Origin: Phoronis australis
Taxonomy: Eukaryota; Phoronida; Phoronidae
Length of the DNA stretch: 64,000 nucleotides
Reading direction: 5' to 3'
Assembly: GCA_002633005.1 (NCBI GenBank)
Contig: NMRA01000227.1
Span: 349,546-413,545 of the forward strand
Part shown: piece after piece, positions 23,101 to 34,656 of the stretch
Layout: the number at the start of each line of letters is the position of its first letter
Position numbering within the stretch: the first letter of the stretch is position 1
Notes under the pieces: model-generated
Databases searched by the model: none
The model's input: only the letters and a program-made list of their open reading frames with translations
Told to the model about the DNA's origin: nothing
Position numbers and translations under genes: made by a program

Positions 23101-26100
23101 CATGCCTTAACATTTGTATTTGTTTTTCTAGTGAACCTGAGGACCAGCTCAAGATTGCAATGGACAAACTTTTTGTGTTGTTTGGCTTGGAAATTCTCAA
23201 GATTGTACCAGGCCGTGTGTCTACTGAAGTAGATGCCAGGTACGTCTCCTAGTTGACTCCATAATATTCAAATTATTCAAAAACATCTTTAAGAAGGTAA
23301 GTTGCATCTTTAATGCTTGGTTTTGACTCTGTTATAAATTCACAGTCGAAGAGGAGTCTGTTTGCACCCTTTGATCTACGCCCTTTGATCTACGCCCTTT
23401 GATCTATGCCCTTTGACCCAATGCTTTTCTTGTTGCAGGCTGTCCTTTGACAAGGAGCAGTCAGTTGCTCGAGCCAGGCAGCTGATAGACATGTATGAAC
23501 AGGAAGGTATCAATAAAGAGAGAATTCTCATCAAGTTGGGCTCTACCTGGGAAGGTATTCAGGCTGCAAGGTATGAACATAATGTCTTCTGTGGTTATTC
23601 TCAGATTATCTTCCAGTTTTATTGTGTAACTGATCTATCCAGTCAGGATGTTCAAATTCACTTTCCAATCGGCATTTTTTAAACTTTACACAATTTGTTA
23701 AAAAAACTGCGTAATGTGGAAGTCACTGCATTTTTAAGGAAAAATTAATCGCTGCATCTGTTGAACACAACTTTGCATCATTCAACTTAAAGTTAAAACC
23801 ATCTATGCTGATAACGTGCACCCATGGCTGATAACGTATACCCATGCCTGATAATGTGTACCCATGGCTGATAAGGTTTTTGTAGTCTTGGCTCGCAACG
23901 TGTGTGTACCCATGGCTGATAACTTGCGTGCACCCATGGCTGATAATATGTGTGCACCCATGGCTGATAACGTGTGTGTACCCATGGCTGATAACGTGTG
24001 TGTACCCATGGCTGATAACTTGCGTGCACCCATGGCTGATAACGTGTGTGCACCCATGGCTGATAACGTGTGTGCACCCATGGCTGATAACAAGTATGCA
24101 CCTATAATTGATAACTTGTGCCTACCCATGGCTAATAAAGTGTAGCCATGGCTGATAACGTGCACCATTGCTGATAACGTGCACCCAAGGCGGAAAACAT
24201 GCACCCATGGCTGATAACGTGCAACCCTGGCTGATAATGTGTAGCCATGGGTGATACCGTGCACCCATGACTGGTGAATACAATGACTACCCCATTTAAT
24301 TAGGTTAATTAGTCATTGTTGAGTCAATACTTAATCTTGGTGAAGAATTCTGTAGAGTACGTAGCCTGTCAGTGGCCATTTTATAAATTTAATTAAAATT
24401 AGTTAATTAGAATTTGTTTTCTTATTCTTGAGAACTTGAATATAATGTTGAAATATGCACTGTTTAAAGTTGGTGGTGGTGTAGTTGGTGGTGGTGTAGT
24501 TGGTGGGGGTGTAGTTGGTGGTGGTGTGGTTGGTGGTGGTGTGGTTGGTNNNNNNNNNNNNNNNNNNNNNNNNNNNNNNNNNNNNNNNNNNNNNNNNNNN
24601 NNNNNNNNNNNNNNNNNNNNNNNNNNNNNNNNNNNNNNNNNNNNNNNNNNNNNNNNNNNNNNNNNNNNNNNNNNNNNNNNNNNNNNNNNNNNNNNNNNNN
24701 NNNNNNNNNNNNNNNNNNNNNNNNNNNNNNNNNNNNNNNNNNNNNNNNNNNNNNNNNNNNNNNNNNNNNNNNNNNNNNNNNNNNNNNNNNNNNNNNNNNN
24801 NNNNNNNNNNNNNNNNNNNNNNGTTTGGTGGTGGTGTGGTTGGTGGTGGTGTGGTTAGTGGTGGTGTAGTTTCTTGTTAGAACTTGGTAACCTGTGTTGT
24901 TGGGCACTATAAGTAAATCTGGCTGAAGCGCTGCTTCACGGTCACTGTATTATGTTGTCTGCATCTTTGATTTCAGACAACTGGAAGCTGACTATGGAAT
25001 ACACTGTAACTTGACTCTACTGTTTTCATTTGCTCAGGTAATGTCGGTTAGTCTAGCATCATCTATGTTTCTCATTTTACTGTTTGTTTCCCAAGACTGA
25101 CACAAACTAATGTTTATAGAGGTTTAGCACATTCAAACTGCTGGTAAACACTAACTAAAATGTTATTACTTTAACCTTGCAGTACACACAGTCTCATAGT
25201 GACTTGTGAACATAGCTAAAGAGTGTAAAAGTATAATTTTGTCCAATCTACTGAACAATTCTTATTAGTGTTAAGAAAAGTGTAGTCTCATCACATAACA
25301 TAAGTTTTGACAAAGCATGTGGTCTTTATAAAATGGGACCCAAACTTTGCAGGAGGACTCACTTTCTTAAGAGGTCAACATCTCTTAAAACATGACATGA
25401 CCTTTATGTATCATGCTGTGTCAGTGCATTTAGTTGATGCTTGCATCTAATTTAATTGTTCTGTCAAATTTCCCTCTCTGTGTAACGGATGTTCCAGACT
25501 GGGAAATGAGTTATATCTTTGAAATGGAAATTTACTTAATCACACAAACTCTCATCTAAATGGGTTTAGTTTCCTCTTTGTAGCTCCTATCATTTTTAGA
25601 CACCCACATAATAGGTGGGTGCATAAAAATGATAGGAGCTACAAGGAGTCGATGACCATCTGAAGGCTGTTACTACGTTTAATAGCATTGCTCTGTTTAG
25701 CGGGAAGATTGAAAATAATGATGTCATCTGTATTTGCGCTCTGGTGTATACCAACGGTGCGCGTTGCATTTGAATTTTTTATTTAACTGATGAAGCTTTT
25801 TGTGCTAAAACCAGACTTTTTACCTTAAAAGCGGCAAAAGACTATGAAGGAGCTATAAACCCACGTTCTAACCTAGAAACGTACTTTTGATTTAGGTCAC
25901 TTTTCTCTACAAAACTGGCAATTTCTATATACCTTTAAACAGTATTGGGTGCATAAATTGAGACGCAGTGACAAGCCAAGTTAACAAATTTAATAAGCTA
26001 TTCTTTTGACAAAATTATTGACTTTAATAACCCAAAGACAAAAAGATGCTTTAAATCATGTCACTGTATTGCTTTCAATCCTTTTAAGGCTGTGGCTGCT

Positions 26101-29100
26101 GCTGAGGCTGGTGCAACTCTCATTTCACCATTTGTGGGCCGTATTTATGACTGGTATGTGAAGAAAACTGGCCAGAAAGACTATGGTATACTGGATGATC
26201 CTGGTGGGTGTCAGATATGTTGGATGCACACATCTTTAGATAAGTTAATTTCATGTTAGTTACATTAGCTGCTCACAACTTTTGATAAGTTAATATCATA
26301 TTACCGTAATCGTTCGGGTTAACGCCCTGGGCGCTTAAATTGGCGAATCCAAAAAATTGGGGGGAGGGCGGTTAACCGAGCAGTGGGCGGTTAAATCGAA
26401 AATCCACCTAAAGTAGGGGATGGGCGGTTAACCGAACATGGGCGCTTATTACGACAGACAACCGCCCTGGGCAGTTAATCTTACCTGGCGATCAAAAATC
26501 CCGACACGACAATCATACTCGGAACGCGTAGCCCTTTTCAAAGAGCTTTATCGGCACGTCGCCAAATGACTGTGAAAACGTCATAACAGTGGATGATCCC
26601 AACAAAGGTTCTCTTGCCCTCAGATTAGTAATTCACTATTAAATTTACAAAATTGCTGAGTAATAGCCCCGTGCCGTCCTGCGGTGCGCAGACGACCAGT
26701 CACCACGCAGCCTCCACTAGAATTAAAACTGTTTCAAGATGTGACCCTGCTTAAGTGCGCGCGTGCAATCTTCACGTGTTGCAGAGGTCAGACGTCAAAT
26801 TTATGGTTACAGTCTCGTACTATATGTAGCTGTCAAGTTCTGAGTCAGAGAGCAGTTTTAACATTGGTTGTAATAAAAGTTTGAAAAACTTAACTCTGCT
26901 GTTTTTTGTGTTTAGGATGTTATAGTCGACACTCCGTGACTCAATGACATTTTCAGCGTATGGTTCTGCGGCTGTCTTATCTCGACAGCCCGGCATTGCT
27001 CTCTTGCCGTTGCGCCAAACATGCTATGCAAAGAAGTAAGACAAGGATCGGGGGTGGTCGAGCCAGTCGTCGATCACGAATAAAATTTCAAGCAACTGCA
27101 TAAATATGTTACAAAATGTCAGAAAACAGCAATGTTTCAATTCACTATTCTAAACGATCACCTTACCAAAATTCGTGGTGGAAAAACATTTATTTTTCAT
27201 GCAAGATGTCCAGATTATCCTATTTATATCGCTTGTAATATCGCACTACGGCACTGTTCGGTCCCGCTGTTCTCGCGCAATGTCTCAGTCGGCTGACAAT
27301 CGTGATTTGGAAATGCCGTCAGGTAATATAATGGCCTCTTTCTATATGCATCTCGTTTTTTATGGCCAAAGATAGTGGCGGTATTCAGCACGCACGTAGG
27401 GCCTACATGTGAGTCACCTGTCAATCACATGTTGGTGTCAAGGTAACATGCACTCCAAAGTGTGGGAACTTGCGCACGTGCACCACTACAAATCGGTCAC
27501 ACATAGCGACAGTCCGACGAAGTAACAAAAACGGGCGTGATTATGTACTTTTAGCTGCTGTTATGAAAGACCCACTTCTTTACGATATTCCTCCGTCGCC
27601 AATGTTCCCCAAAACTGCGATGTCAAGTCTATTCCCATATTTCCCGGCTCGATGCTCCCTAAGCCCATCCCTGTAACTAGCTGCGTGAAATCTCCTACCC
27701 ACTATCGTCAAGCAGTCTACGTCGTAGACATTTCAGACTCAAATGGTAAGAATTTTTGTTCAGGCTGAAAATGGTCAATGTATAAACAAAATTATTCTGG
27801 ATGGCTAAAAAGGAGATGTGGAAATGATAATTCACACAGTCACGCTTACGTGGGGGCTGACGCAAGAAATAGTAAAGAACAGCCAGCGACATTAGTTAAA
27901 TCTGCTAACCAGTTTGACTGAGATGCAATAAGCGAAAAACAAAAAAATTGACTAGCCGTTTTTTATTACTTCAAGATCATACACAAACATACATTATTGC
28001 CAACGTTTGAATTCAGAAATCGACAGGCAGCAACGAAATCGGTAACCCAGTAAGGCACTTGTACCGTCCCTTCAGTCGCCCCACATCCTCTATAACCCGG
28101 CAGTTATATTCATCAAAATATTGAGAATTTGATATCTTTCCGTGAGTTGTGAGATTTGTTCAAGATACGAGAGCTTCCCACTTTAATAGAATTTGGAGGG
28201 TTGGCAAAACCATTGTCATTTCTCTGGCCTGATTTTTTCGAATATATGTTTTATCTAGTGCACTGCAGACGGAAACTCAGCGCGGCAGACAAAGTCGCTG
28301 AAAGCGGAGGTTTTGACGCCGGCGGCGTTCTTAAAAGTTTGCAAACAAGGGAAGAAAATAAAGTGACAAAAAGGTTCAAGTATTATATTTTGAAGTGAGT
28401 TCATGACCCAAGACAATAACTCGTTACCTAAACCACCGTCTCGGAGTCCCGGTGTCGTTGCACTCATTGTGATCATCGATCTTTTTCTAGAAGTCGGGGA
28501 ATCGCGCGTTTCCTTAACACTAGGCGCTAAATCTCCCTTCTTTAAAATGGGCTCTTAACCGAGAGATGGGCGCTTAACTGGAAATCTTCAAAAATCGCAG
28601 GGGGGGCGCTTAACCGAGCAGTGGGCGGTTAAATCGAAAATCCACTTAAAGTCGGGGATGGGCGGTTAACTGAGCATGGGCGTTAACCCGAACGATTACG
28701 GTAGTTACATTAGCTGCACACAACTTTAGATTAGTTAATATCATATTAGTTACAATAGCTGCACACAACTTTAGATAACTTAATATCATATTAGTTACAG
28801 TAGCTGCACACAACTTTAGATAAGTTAATATTATATTATATTAGTTACAATAGCTGCACACAACTTTAGACAAGTTAATTTCATATTAGTTACATTAGCT
28901 GCACACAACTTTAGATAAGTTGATATCATATTAGTTACATTAGCTGCACACAATTTTAGATAAGTTAATATCATATCAGTAACAATAGCTGCACACAACT
29001 TTAGATAAGTTAATATCATGTTAGTTACAATAGCTGCAATTTGAAATAAGTTTTAGATAAGTTAGTACTATTTTTTTGCTGCGCATCTCCCGAGTATCCC

Positions 29101-31302
29101 GGGGAATGATCAGGAGATTAAAGGTTCACTGAATTAAATAAGACATCATCTCCAGTACTACATAACAAAATATTTTTCACAATTTGCTTTTTAATCTGTT
29201 CAAATTATGACTACTTTATGTATACAACAATACTAATGACCACCAGTCTCTAAAACTGTTGTCTTCATAATGAGGTGTGTCTTACCTGAGTGTGTTGGTC
29301 TTTTGACAGGAGTGAAGAATGTCACTGTCATTTACAACTATTATAAGAAGTTTGGTTACACCACGGAGGTGATGGGTGCCTCGTTTCGCAATATTAAACA
29401 AATCCAAGGTCTCGCTGGCTGTGATTTGCTGACCATATCGTAAGTGTTCCGCTCTGTTATTTTAAAAAGATTGTTTTATTTGGTGTCATGGGTAAACAAA
29501 GCTTCCCATAATTGAAAAAGATGTCTGACTTCCCACAATCTTTTGTAAACTTTTGTTTCGCTAACTTTCAGGCTCTGCCAAGGCTTGCATAAATCTGAAC
29601 AGTTTTTACTGAGTGAAAAATTTACATGAAATTTGAAAGTATACTTGACACATGCCATGGTCAAGTTTTCAGTCAAGTGTCAAGTTTGATAGTCTCGGTT
29701 AGTCCTGGTGGCTTAATGTATTACGCTGCTATTTTTAGGCATCCTGGTGATCAAATTGTAAACATACACTAAACATTCTTAAAATGAAATTGATTTTAAA
29801 ATCGCCTTTTCTTGGAAATAAGTCATTATAGTTGGTTATTCAATATTTTGTTTTTGTCTGCAGGCCAAAGCTGCTGGAAGAATTGTCTTCACAAACATCC
29901 AAGCTGCAAGCACACCTAACTGAAGATGCAGGTCTGTACTGTTGAGTGATTTTCTTGTTGGTTGTAGTACTAATTATTTTAGTTTATAGTAGAACTACTG
30001 GTGCTGTACAAATTTACAGTAAAATGTCATCACGTTTGGACAAAAATAATTGCTAAAATTGCCTTTTTTCAATTTTCAAAAGCTCTACCATTGTTTTAAA
30101 TGCCGTCAGTTTCTCAAAATGTTGTTTGATGGTAGCTACTATATTAGGAAGTCATTGATGGTAGCTGCAGTCCACATCTTAACAACGTTAAAGGACCATG
30201 ATGGTGCTACTTATGGTTTATAAAAAATGAGAAAACAAAAACTCACTTGTCTCCGCCATGTTGTGTCCTAAATTGGTGAGATTTTACCGTGCTCACTGTC
30301 AACATAATTGGTGAATTGGTGGTTGAAGAATCAACTTTGAATTCAAAAGCACTCAAGGAACTCTGATTTATGGCGACGCATTGCAAACTTATTAAAGCTT
30401 TGGATTCCACTTAATGAGTGTTTTGTGAATCATAAGGTGCAACACATGTTTACATCATGTACGTGTGTTTCTCACTTCATAGTAGTACATTGCTTTGATG
30501 TAACTAAATGGCATCTTTTTGTGCATTCAAACAGCCATTAAACAGTGTTAAACTTACTACAGACACCGGTATCATCCACCAACCTGAACTAATTGGTCCG
30601 TGCTGTTTCCATAACTTCCCAGTCAAACTGTACTCTAAATACACTCAAACAAGCAAAACTTCAATTTTATATTAAGTCTTCCATGGTGGAAGTAACCAGA
30701 TGGTGCACGACCTTTTCATTAGTTCTTTGGTAAATACGGGAAAAGTACCGTTTCATTCAACAGAAAAATCTTATTCCAAATGCTTGATTTGGATAACCAA
30801 AAAGATTTTTTTTGAGTTATGATAAAGTGGGTTTCATGAAAAGTGGGGCCTGAAGAAAGTAAGTCAACACAATCTGAAGCCTGAAGTACTTTTCCTGCTG
30901 CCAGATGTTGATCATGACAAATGTAAAAATGTTAAAGTTTGAGTGAAAAATCCATTTTGAAATTGAATTTTTTCTTGAGGTCAAAGATATTTTGAGGTAG
31001 TGGCTCACTTTGGACAATAGAAGAAAAAGAGTTCCTCAAATAGGGTGCGTGTGGAATAGGAGAATAGAAATGGAAACCTTGATTTTGTAAGGTAGTAAGT
31101 TTTTAAAAGCAAGTAATTATATTCTTTAATTGTTTTAGCCAAGAAAGCAGATGTTGAAAAAATTAGCATGGACGAGAAGACGTTCCGTTGGATGATGAAT
31201 GAAGACGAAATGGCTACTGACAAGCTGTCGGAAGGAATACGCAAGTTTGCTGCCGACTCTGTGAAACTTGAAAAGGTGATTCGTGAAAAGTTATCAAACT
31301 AG
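17121..31302 (+). CDS. TALDO1: Transaldolase
   Basis: Nine exons: 17121-17217, 22310-22433, 23132-23239, 23439-23570, 24977-25037, 26089-26203, 29310-29439, 29864-29931, 31139-31302 (999 nt, 332 aa plus TAG). All introns are GT-AG and phases close exactly. The enzyme is cytosolic, in the non-oxidative pentose phosphate pathway, moving a dihydroxyacetone unit between sedoheptulose-7-P and glyceraldehyde-3-P. Recognised motifs: [11 protein letters not shown] (residues 21-31), [23 protein letters not shown] and [13 protein letters not shown], where Lys142 is the Schiff-base lysine at the same number as in human. Also [33 protein letters not shown] and [13 protein letters not shown]. Asp and Glu residues of the TIM-barrel active site are kept. 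Human TALDO1 is 337 aa, so this is full length. Start: the ATG at 17121 gives a 10-residue leader before the second Met (17151), as in human; the second ATG is possible. One family Ser is Gly144 here. It is convergent with SVIP. Confidence 0.97.
17560..19990 (-). mobile_element. Decayed non-LTR retrotransposon (LINE) in TALDO1 intron 1
   Basis: Antisense to TALDO1. In LINE order there is: a pre-RT region (19907-19725 and 19758-19453); the reverse transcriptase core at 19332-18718 with [13 protein letters not shown] (catalytic Asp motif) and [19 protein letters not shown]; then C-terminal pieces at 18071-17691 ([16 protein letters not shown]) and about 17680-17590 ([13 protein letters not shown]). 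It resembles the CR1/Jockey-like group of aquatic invertebrates. It is broken: a stop at about 19350, frame changes near 19440 and around the F/YADD motif, which here reads STDDSTL after an apparent small rearrangement. A foreign stretch at about 18170-18670 is bounded by two direct copies of TCTGGCCGGTT(G/A)GAGGC. Not active. Confidence 0.85.
20123..21377. mobile_element. Possible inverted-repeat element, 1.25 kb
   Basis: CTTAAAAGAGAATGCCAC at 20123 is mirrored with one or two mismatches by GTGGCATTCTCCTTTAAG ending at 21377. No target duplication is obvious and no coding capacity is recognised between the ends. It lies in TALDO1 intron 1 next to the LINE. This is an inference from the terminal pairing only. 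Confidence 0.4.
21826..21970 (-). repeat. Dispersed repeat, copy 3 (inverted)
   Basis: Reverse complement of part of the repeat at 1-185: AATTATGCCTCACACTGATT, GTCACGTTGTTATAA and AATTCCTTCCAACTCGAACA are shared. About 40 bp present in copy 1 is missing here. TALDO1 intron 1. Confidence 0.65.
23341..23421 (+). repeat. 14-bp tandem repeat before TALDO1 exon 4
   Basis: About four copies of CCCTTTGATCTACG, the last diverged to CCCTTTGACCCAAT, ending about 17 bp before the exon 4 acceptor AG at 23437-23438. The repeat is pyrimidine-rich and abuts the polypyrimidine tract. Confidence 0.75.
23810..24260. repeat. 24-bp minisatellite with CCATGG in each unit
   Basis: About 18 units of GTGTGTGCACCCATGGCTGA plus TAAC, 24 bp in the central array and more irregular at both edges. 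The array is open on both strands because the unit has no stop in several frames. The ORFs it creates are not genes. TALDO1 intron 4. Confidence 0.92.
24470..24870 (+). repeat. 15-bp GGT-rich minisatellite spanning an assembly gap
   Basis: Units of GGTGGTGGTGTGGTT or GGTGGTGGTGTAGTT flank the N run (24470-24549 and 24823-24870). The G-rich strand has dense GGTGG runs that could form G-quadruplexes, which may explain why the assembly broke here. The true array length is unknown. Confidence 0.9.
24550..24822. other. Assembly gap, 273 N
   Basis: Run of N inside the 15-bp repeat. It lies within TALDO1 intron 4, between exons 4 and 5, which join in frame, so no coding exon need be missing. Confidence 0.99.
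25578..25644. repeat. 67-nt near-perfect hairpin, TALDO1 intron 5
   Basis: TTGTAGCTCCTATCATTTTT pairs with AAAAATGATAGGAGCTACAA. After a short unpaired step, CACCCAC pairs with GTGGGTG around a 7-nt loop. The arms resemble the TTTTTATGTGCCCACAT terminus of the dispersed repeats at 12680 and 62620, so it may be two such ends fused head to head. A microRNA-like precursor is an alternative with no further support. Confidence 0.8.
26228..29062 (+). repeat. 45-bp minisatellite in TALDO1 intron 6, split by a transposon
   Basis: Units of about 45 bp (GTTACATTAGCTGCACACAA, then CTTTAGATAAGTTAATATCA, then TATTA). About 1.5 units lie at 26228-26303, directly after the exon 6 donor, and about eight at 28702-29062. 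The two blocks are separated by the 26304-28701 element and become continuous when it is removed with one TA. Confidence 0.9.
26304..28701. mobile_element. 2.4-kb TIR element with TA target duplication
   Basis: The ends are perfect 24-nt inverted repeats, CCGTAATCGTTCGGGTTAAC then GCCC, at 26304-26327 and 28678-28701. TA flanks both sides, and the interrupted minisatellite unit contains that TA once, so the target duplication is directly visible. Subterminal regions repeat GGGCGGTTAACCGAGCA and GGGCGCTTAA several times in both halves. Internal ORFs (for example 28156-28398) match no transposase I know, so it is probably non-autonomous. Confidence 0.9.
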
Positions 31303-31800
31303 GTGTCAGATGTCACCAGTTGCCGAGATATACATCAGGGCATTTTGAGCTCAGTGGTCAATGTTATCTCTACAATGCTTGGAGTTTTTATATCGTACTT
31401 CCGCACATGTATTTTTATGCATTTACTAGTCTATGGTGAAATGTTATTGTGTTATTATTGTGTTACCTAATCAATGTTCATTAGAATTTAAAGGTTCTTT
31501 TGAATAACAAATTTTTTTTTTCATGAGAATTGACGATTTGTTGACATGGATGTGAATTACATTTAATGGCGTTTAAAGTTTTGATGTTCTGAAGCAATAG
31601 TTGATAACTAATTTGTCTAATTGTAATTGTTAGAGCTATTGTATTGTTCTTTAGTTCAGAAATGTAGCACAGATTATGTACATCTGACTTCAGATAATTG
31701 AGTATGAAAACCTCCAGTCCAGTTTATCATTTATCACACGTTCTTGCTGGTATATTGTGCATTAAAAATTATCCCTGTTTACTGAATATTTTTGATTAAA

Positions 31801-31806
31801 AATAAA
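31801..31806 (+). terminator. Candidate polyadenylation signal for TALDO1
   Basis: AATAAA about 500 bp after the TALDO1 stop, followed by ATGATTGTAAATTGC and the T-rich TTTATTTCCATTTTCTCC. TTTATT at 31824 also reads AATAAA on the minus strand, so this could be a shared end zone with the convergent SVIP gene. Confidence 0.55.
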
Positions 31807-31891
31807 CAATGATTGTAAATTGCTTTATTTCCATTTTCTCCAATCATCTTTTATAAACGTAATTGAAATAAAATACAACAAAATTGTTTAA

Positions 31892-32219
31892 CAGGGCCCT
31901 TGTTCACCTGAGGGTTAAGTGCCTGTGCCTTCTGATGGGAATTTTTTGGGTATGGGGGAAATTTCACCCTGGTCATTATCAGTAGCACCCCCACGTTGGC
32001 CTTCATAGTCTCTGCCTCAAGTAGCCAAAACTAGCATTTTGTGCTGTTTCAAATCATCGCCTGTGTGAGCTACAAGGGATTTAAACCTTGAGTGGAATTT
32101 TTTATCACTTGAGGGGAATTTTTGGGCCTCATGGGGAGAATTTCGCGTGATTTTAAAATATTTTGCAGAGGGAAATGGGACTGATATTCGACCCCAAAAT
32201 CGAGGGATTGAGGGCCCTG
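31892..32219. repeat. 328-bp element with CAGGGCCCT ends
   Basis: Begins CAGGGCCCT and ends AGGGCCCTG, a 9-bp perfect inverted repeat; sister copy at 8812-9150. CAGGG ends are common in hAT-type MITEs, but I see no clean 8-bp target duplication. On the minus strand GGTTTAAATCCC resembles a tRNA B box, so a SINE origin is an alternative. Intergenic, after TALDO1. Confidence 0.65.
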
Positions 32220-32828
32220 ATTAAGAATACATACTTTGAATAACCACAAAAACAGTAACTTATAGTGAAGTGTCATTAAGTTATATTATAAACTTTAAGA
32301 AAATATTTTTTGTACAAATTGGCAGTTCTAAATCTCACTCTTCCTGAAGGTGTAACAAAAATGATAACATTGCTTGTCTGGGATCTTTGCAAAAATTATA
32401 ATTTTTACAAAAGGTACACCAACACATCCTGCCGTGTCGTGTGGTTTGAATACATTCCTAGAAGCACAAAAAGTTGGTGTGAGTGCAATCAAAGGGACAT
32501 GCTTTAGTTTGCGTCAGTGGACGAGAGCAGCTTCTTGCTTGCCGAAATATCTGTAATCTTCACTAGGCTACAGGGTAGGTGACCATGATTTTTGTTGTGT
32601 TTGGGTGTAGACGACAACCTGGAAATGTGTTTTGTGTACTTTTTAAGTTTGCCATATCAATCAAGATAAGTCCCGGCACACAAAGTTCTTGGCCCTGCTT
32701 TGCAGTCATAGACCCCCTCAATAATGTTTTGTTAATGAGAAAACTTGAGAAAATATTTAAGTGTAAACACAGTCCTCTGTGTCTATGTTTAATGGAAACT
32801 GACGGTTTTGTTGACTGAACATGTTATA

Positions 32829-33200
32829 TGGTATTCTGCCATGTAAATGCCATGTGCATTATGTTTCACAATGCTTAAAGTTGGAGATGGGCGTTAAATA
32901 GGACAAGGATGCTTTTGCTTACATATCTAATCAAGCTATTCGCCCACCTGACTATACAAATGCCCACAAGCAAAAAGGGTTGCTTTAATCAGTATTTTGA
33001 TGTTCAATTGCGACTTATCCAAAAACATTGAAACCATTTGACTCGTAAAATTGCAGGGTCTCGTGAATGTTTAACGAAAAGTTTTCAAAAGTCAGAGGTT
33101 AGGCGTTAAAACGAGCACTCCTGGGTGCTTAACGAACTTCACTAAAAACTTGGACGTAAAGGTAAAAATGAGCAATGGGCATTTACATGGCAGAATACGG
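32829..33200. mobile_element. 370-bp TIR element, diverged member of the CNGTA[A/T]TC group
   Basis: The left end reads GGTATTCTGCCATGTAAATG (from 32830) and the right end CATTTACATGGCAGAATACGG. The right copy gives CCGTATTC ... GCCC over 24 nt, the same frame as 26304-28701. The left end is preceded by TA (32827-32828); the right flank is AA, so one side has decayed. Inside, GCGTTAA and GTGCTTAACGAAC echo the subterminal repeats of the larger element. Confidence 0.65.
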
Positions 33201-34656
33201 AACGTTCCAGAGGAAAATTCTGTGCATATAAAACAATATGTGTACTGATTGTTTTTCTGTGATGCATTAAACTGGTTCTGCCACCCACCAAAAGCTACAG
33301 CCACCAAATTAGGCTTATTCTTAAGGACCCCTGGCTGAAGATTAATCAATGAACAAACAAATACTTTAGTAGAACGACCAGACAATTTTTTCCTTATTTC
33401 AAATATTCAGACATAGGCCCCAAGTATAGTTACTAACAAAATAACACTACAGAGGCACATTTACAAACATTTCTTTATACATAGATGGTCTCTTGCAAAT
33501 TAATGGAATTGAAGAGATAAATAACCTGAACACCTACCTCTGAGATTTCCTTACAACTATTCACTATGGCTCCACCTAATGCCACTTATTAGATGTTATA
33601 AAGTACTTTGGAAACCACTTAAATAATTCACTAAATAATAAATTGAAAGTCGGATAACATTAGATGCAACAGAATATAACAAACTTCTACAGATCTGCTT
33701 TCTAATTTCCAACTGGAATATCACCACAATAAATGATCCTTTACATTTTAATTATTTACATATTAATTAAAATGAATATTCAGACGAAACTAATTTCCTT
33801 GTTCTTCCTGAAAAACACCCCACATCTCCAAATCTTGCACTGTGTTAGACATGGCTGACCAACATTCCCGAGCACTTCACAAAAAACACAACATTTTTAC
33901 GTAATACGTTATTCTAAACCTCAAGAACACAAAAGAAACTATGTGACTGTACATTTAAAACGGTTTTACAGAGTAACTCAAGAACAAGTTTAGATGAAAC
34001 CAAGGCAAACGGCGGAAAGTCAATACACTTCTAAACGTTTTCTAAAGAAAATTTTTTTGACTCCCAAGATCATATACGACAAGATGATGACATCATTCAA
34101 TGTGAATTACAATGCAAAAAATTGCAGTGAAATCCAGTTTTGAGGTTTTCTTTTTGCATCTAATGCACAACAAGCCTAATTTGGTACTGTAAAATATATA
34201 TATTTCTGAATGAAGTAATTGAAACAATTACAAGACTTTGGTAACCAACATTCAGTTGACAACCAAACACACAAGCAAATAACAACAACATGGAAAAACA
34301 TTGCACCAGAAATGTATGCTTAAAGTGTCTATAAACCTGCCTTTCATCACACAAAAAAATTTTAATTTAGTCTACTTGCTGTTACGAAATTGGTTTCAAG
34401 TTGTTCCTTAGCGACAGTTTGTTATTTCTCGAGAACAGCCTCCACAAGTTGGCTTGTCATGATGGTGTGTCATGTGATTTGCCATGCATGGTCTCAAAGG
34501 AATAGCTAACTTATTTTTTGCCAAAAAATTCCTTTTACTAAAGTAAGGAACATGTTGCGACCAATCCTGTAGTGGTAAGTTTCTTTGACGCGGGTTTAAT
34601 GCCAGCTTAAACAGAACACACCATGTCCTTCATCAAGATGTCGATGGTTAAGTCCA
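33201..34656. other. TALDO1-SVIP convergent intergenic region and SVIP 3' UTR
   Basis: No coding exon is recognised. The right part, next to the SVIP stop at 34657, is probably its 3' UTR on the minus strand, of unknown length. AT-rich, with a low-copy repeat at about 34420-34490 related to 60690-60750. Confidence 0.45.

Noticed and set aside
23803-24264. Long open frames on both strands (up to 153 aa)
   Set aside because: They are produced by a 24-bp tandem repeat that lacks stops in several frames; there is no splice context or protein family.
26684-28398. Short frames inside the 2.4-kb TIR element as a transposase
   Set aside because: None exceeds about 80 aa or shows DDE/D-type motifs.
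32310-32556. Possible exon (frames of 60-65 aa) between TALDO1 and SVIP
   Set aside because: No family recognised, two overlapping frames and no convincing splice pair; not reported as a gene.
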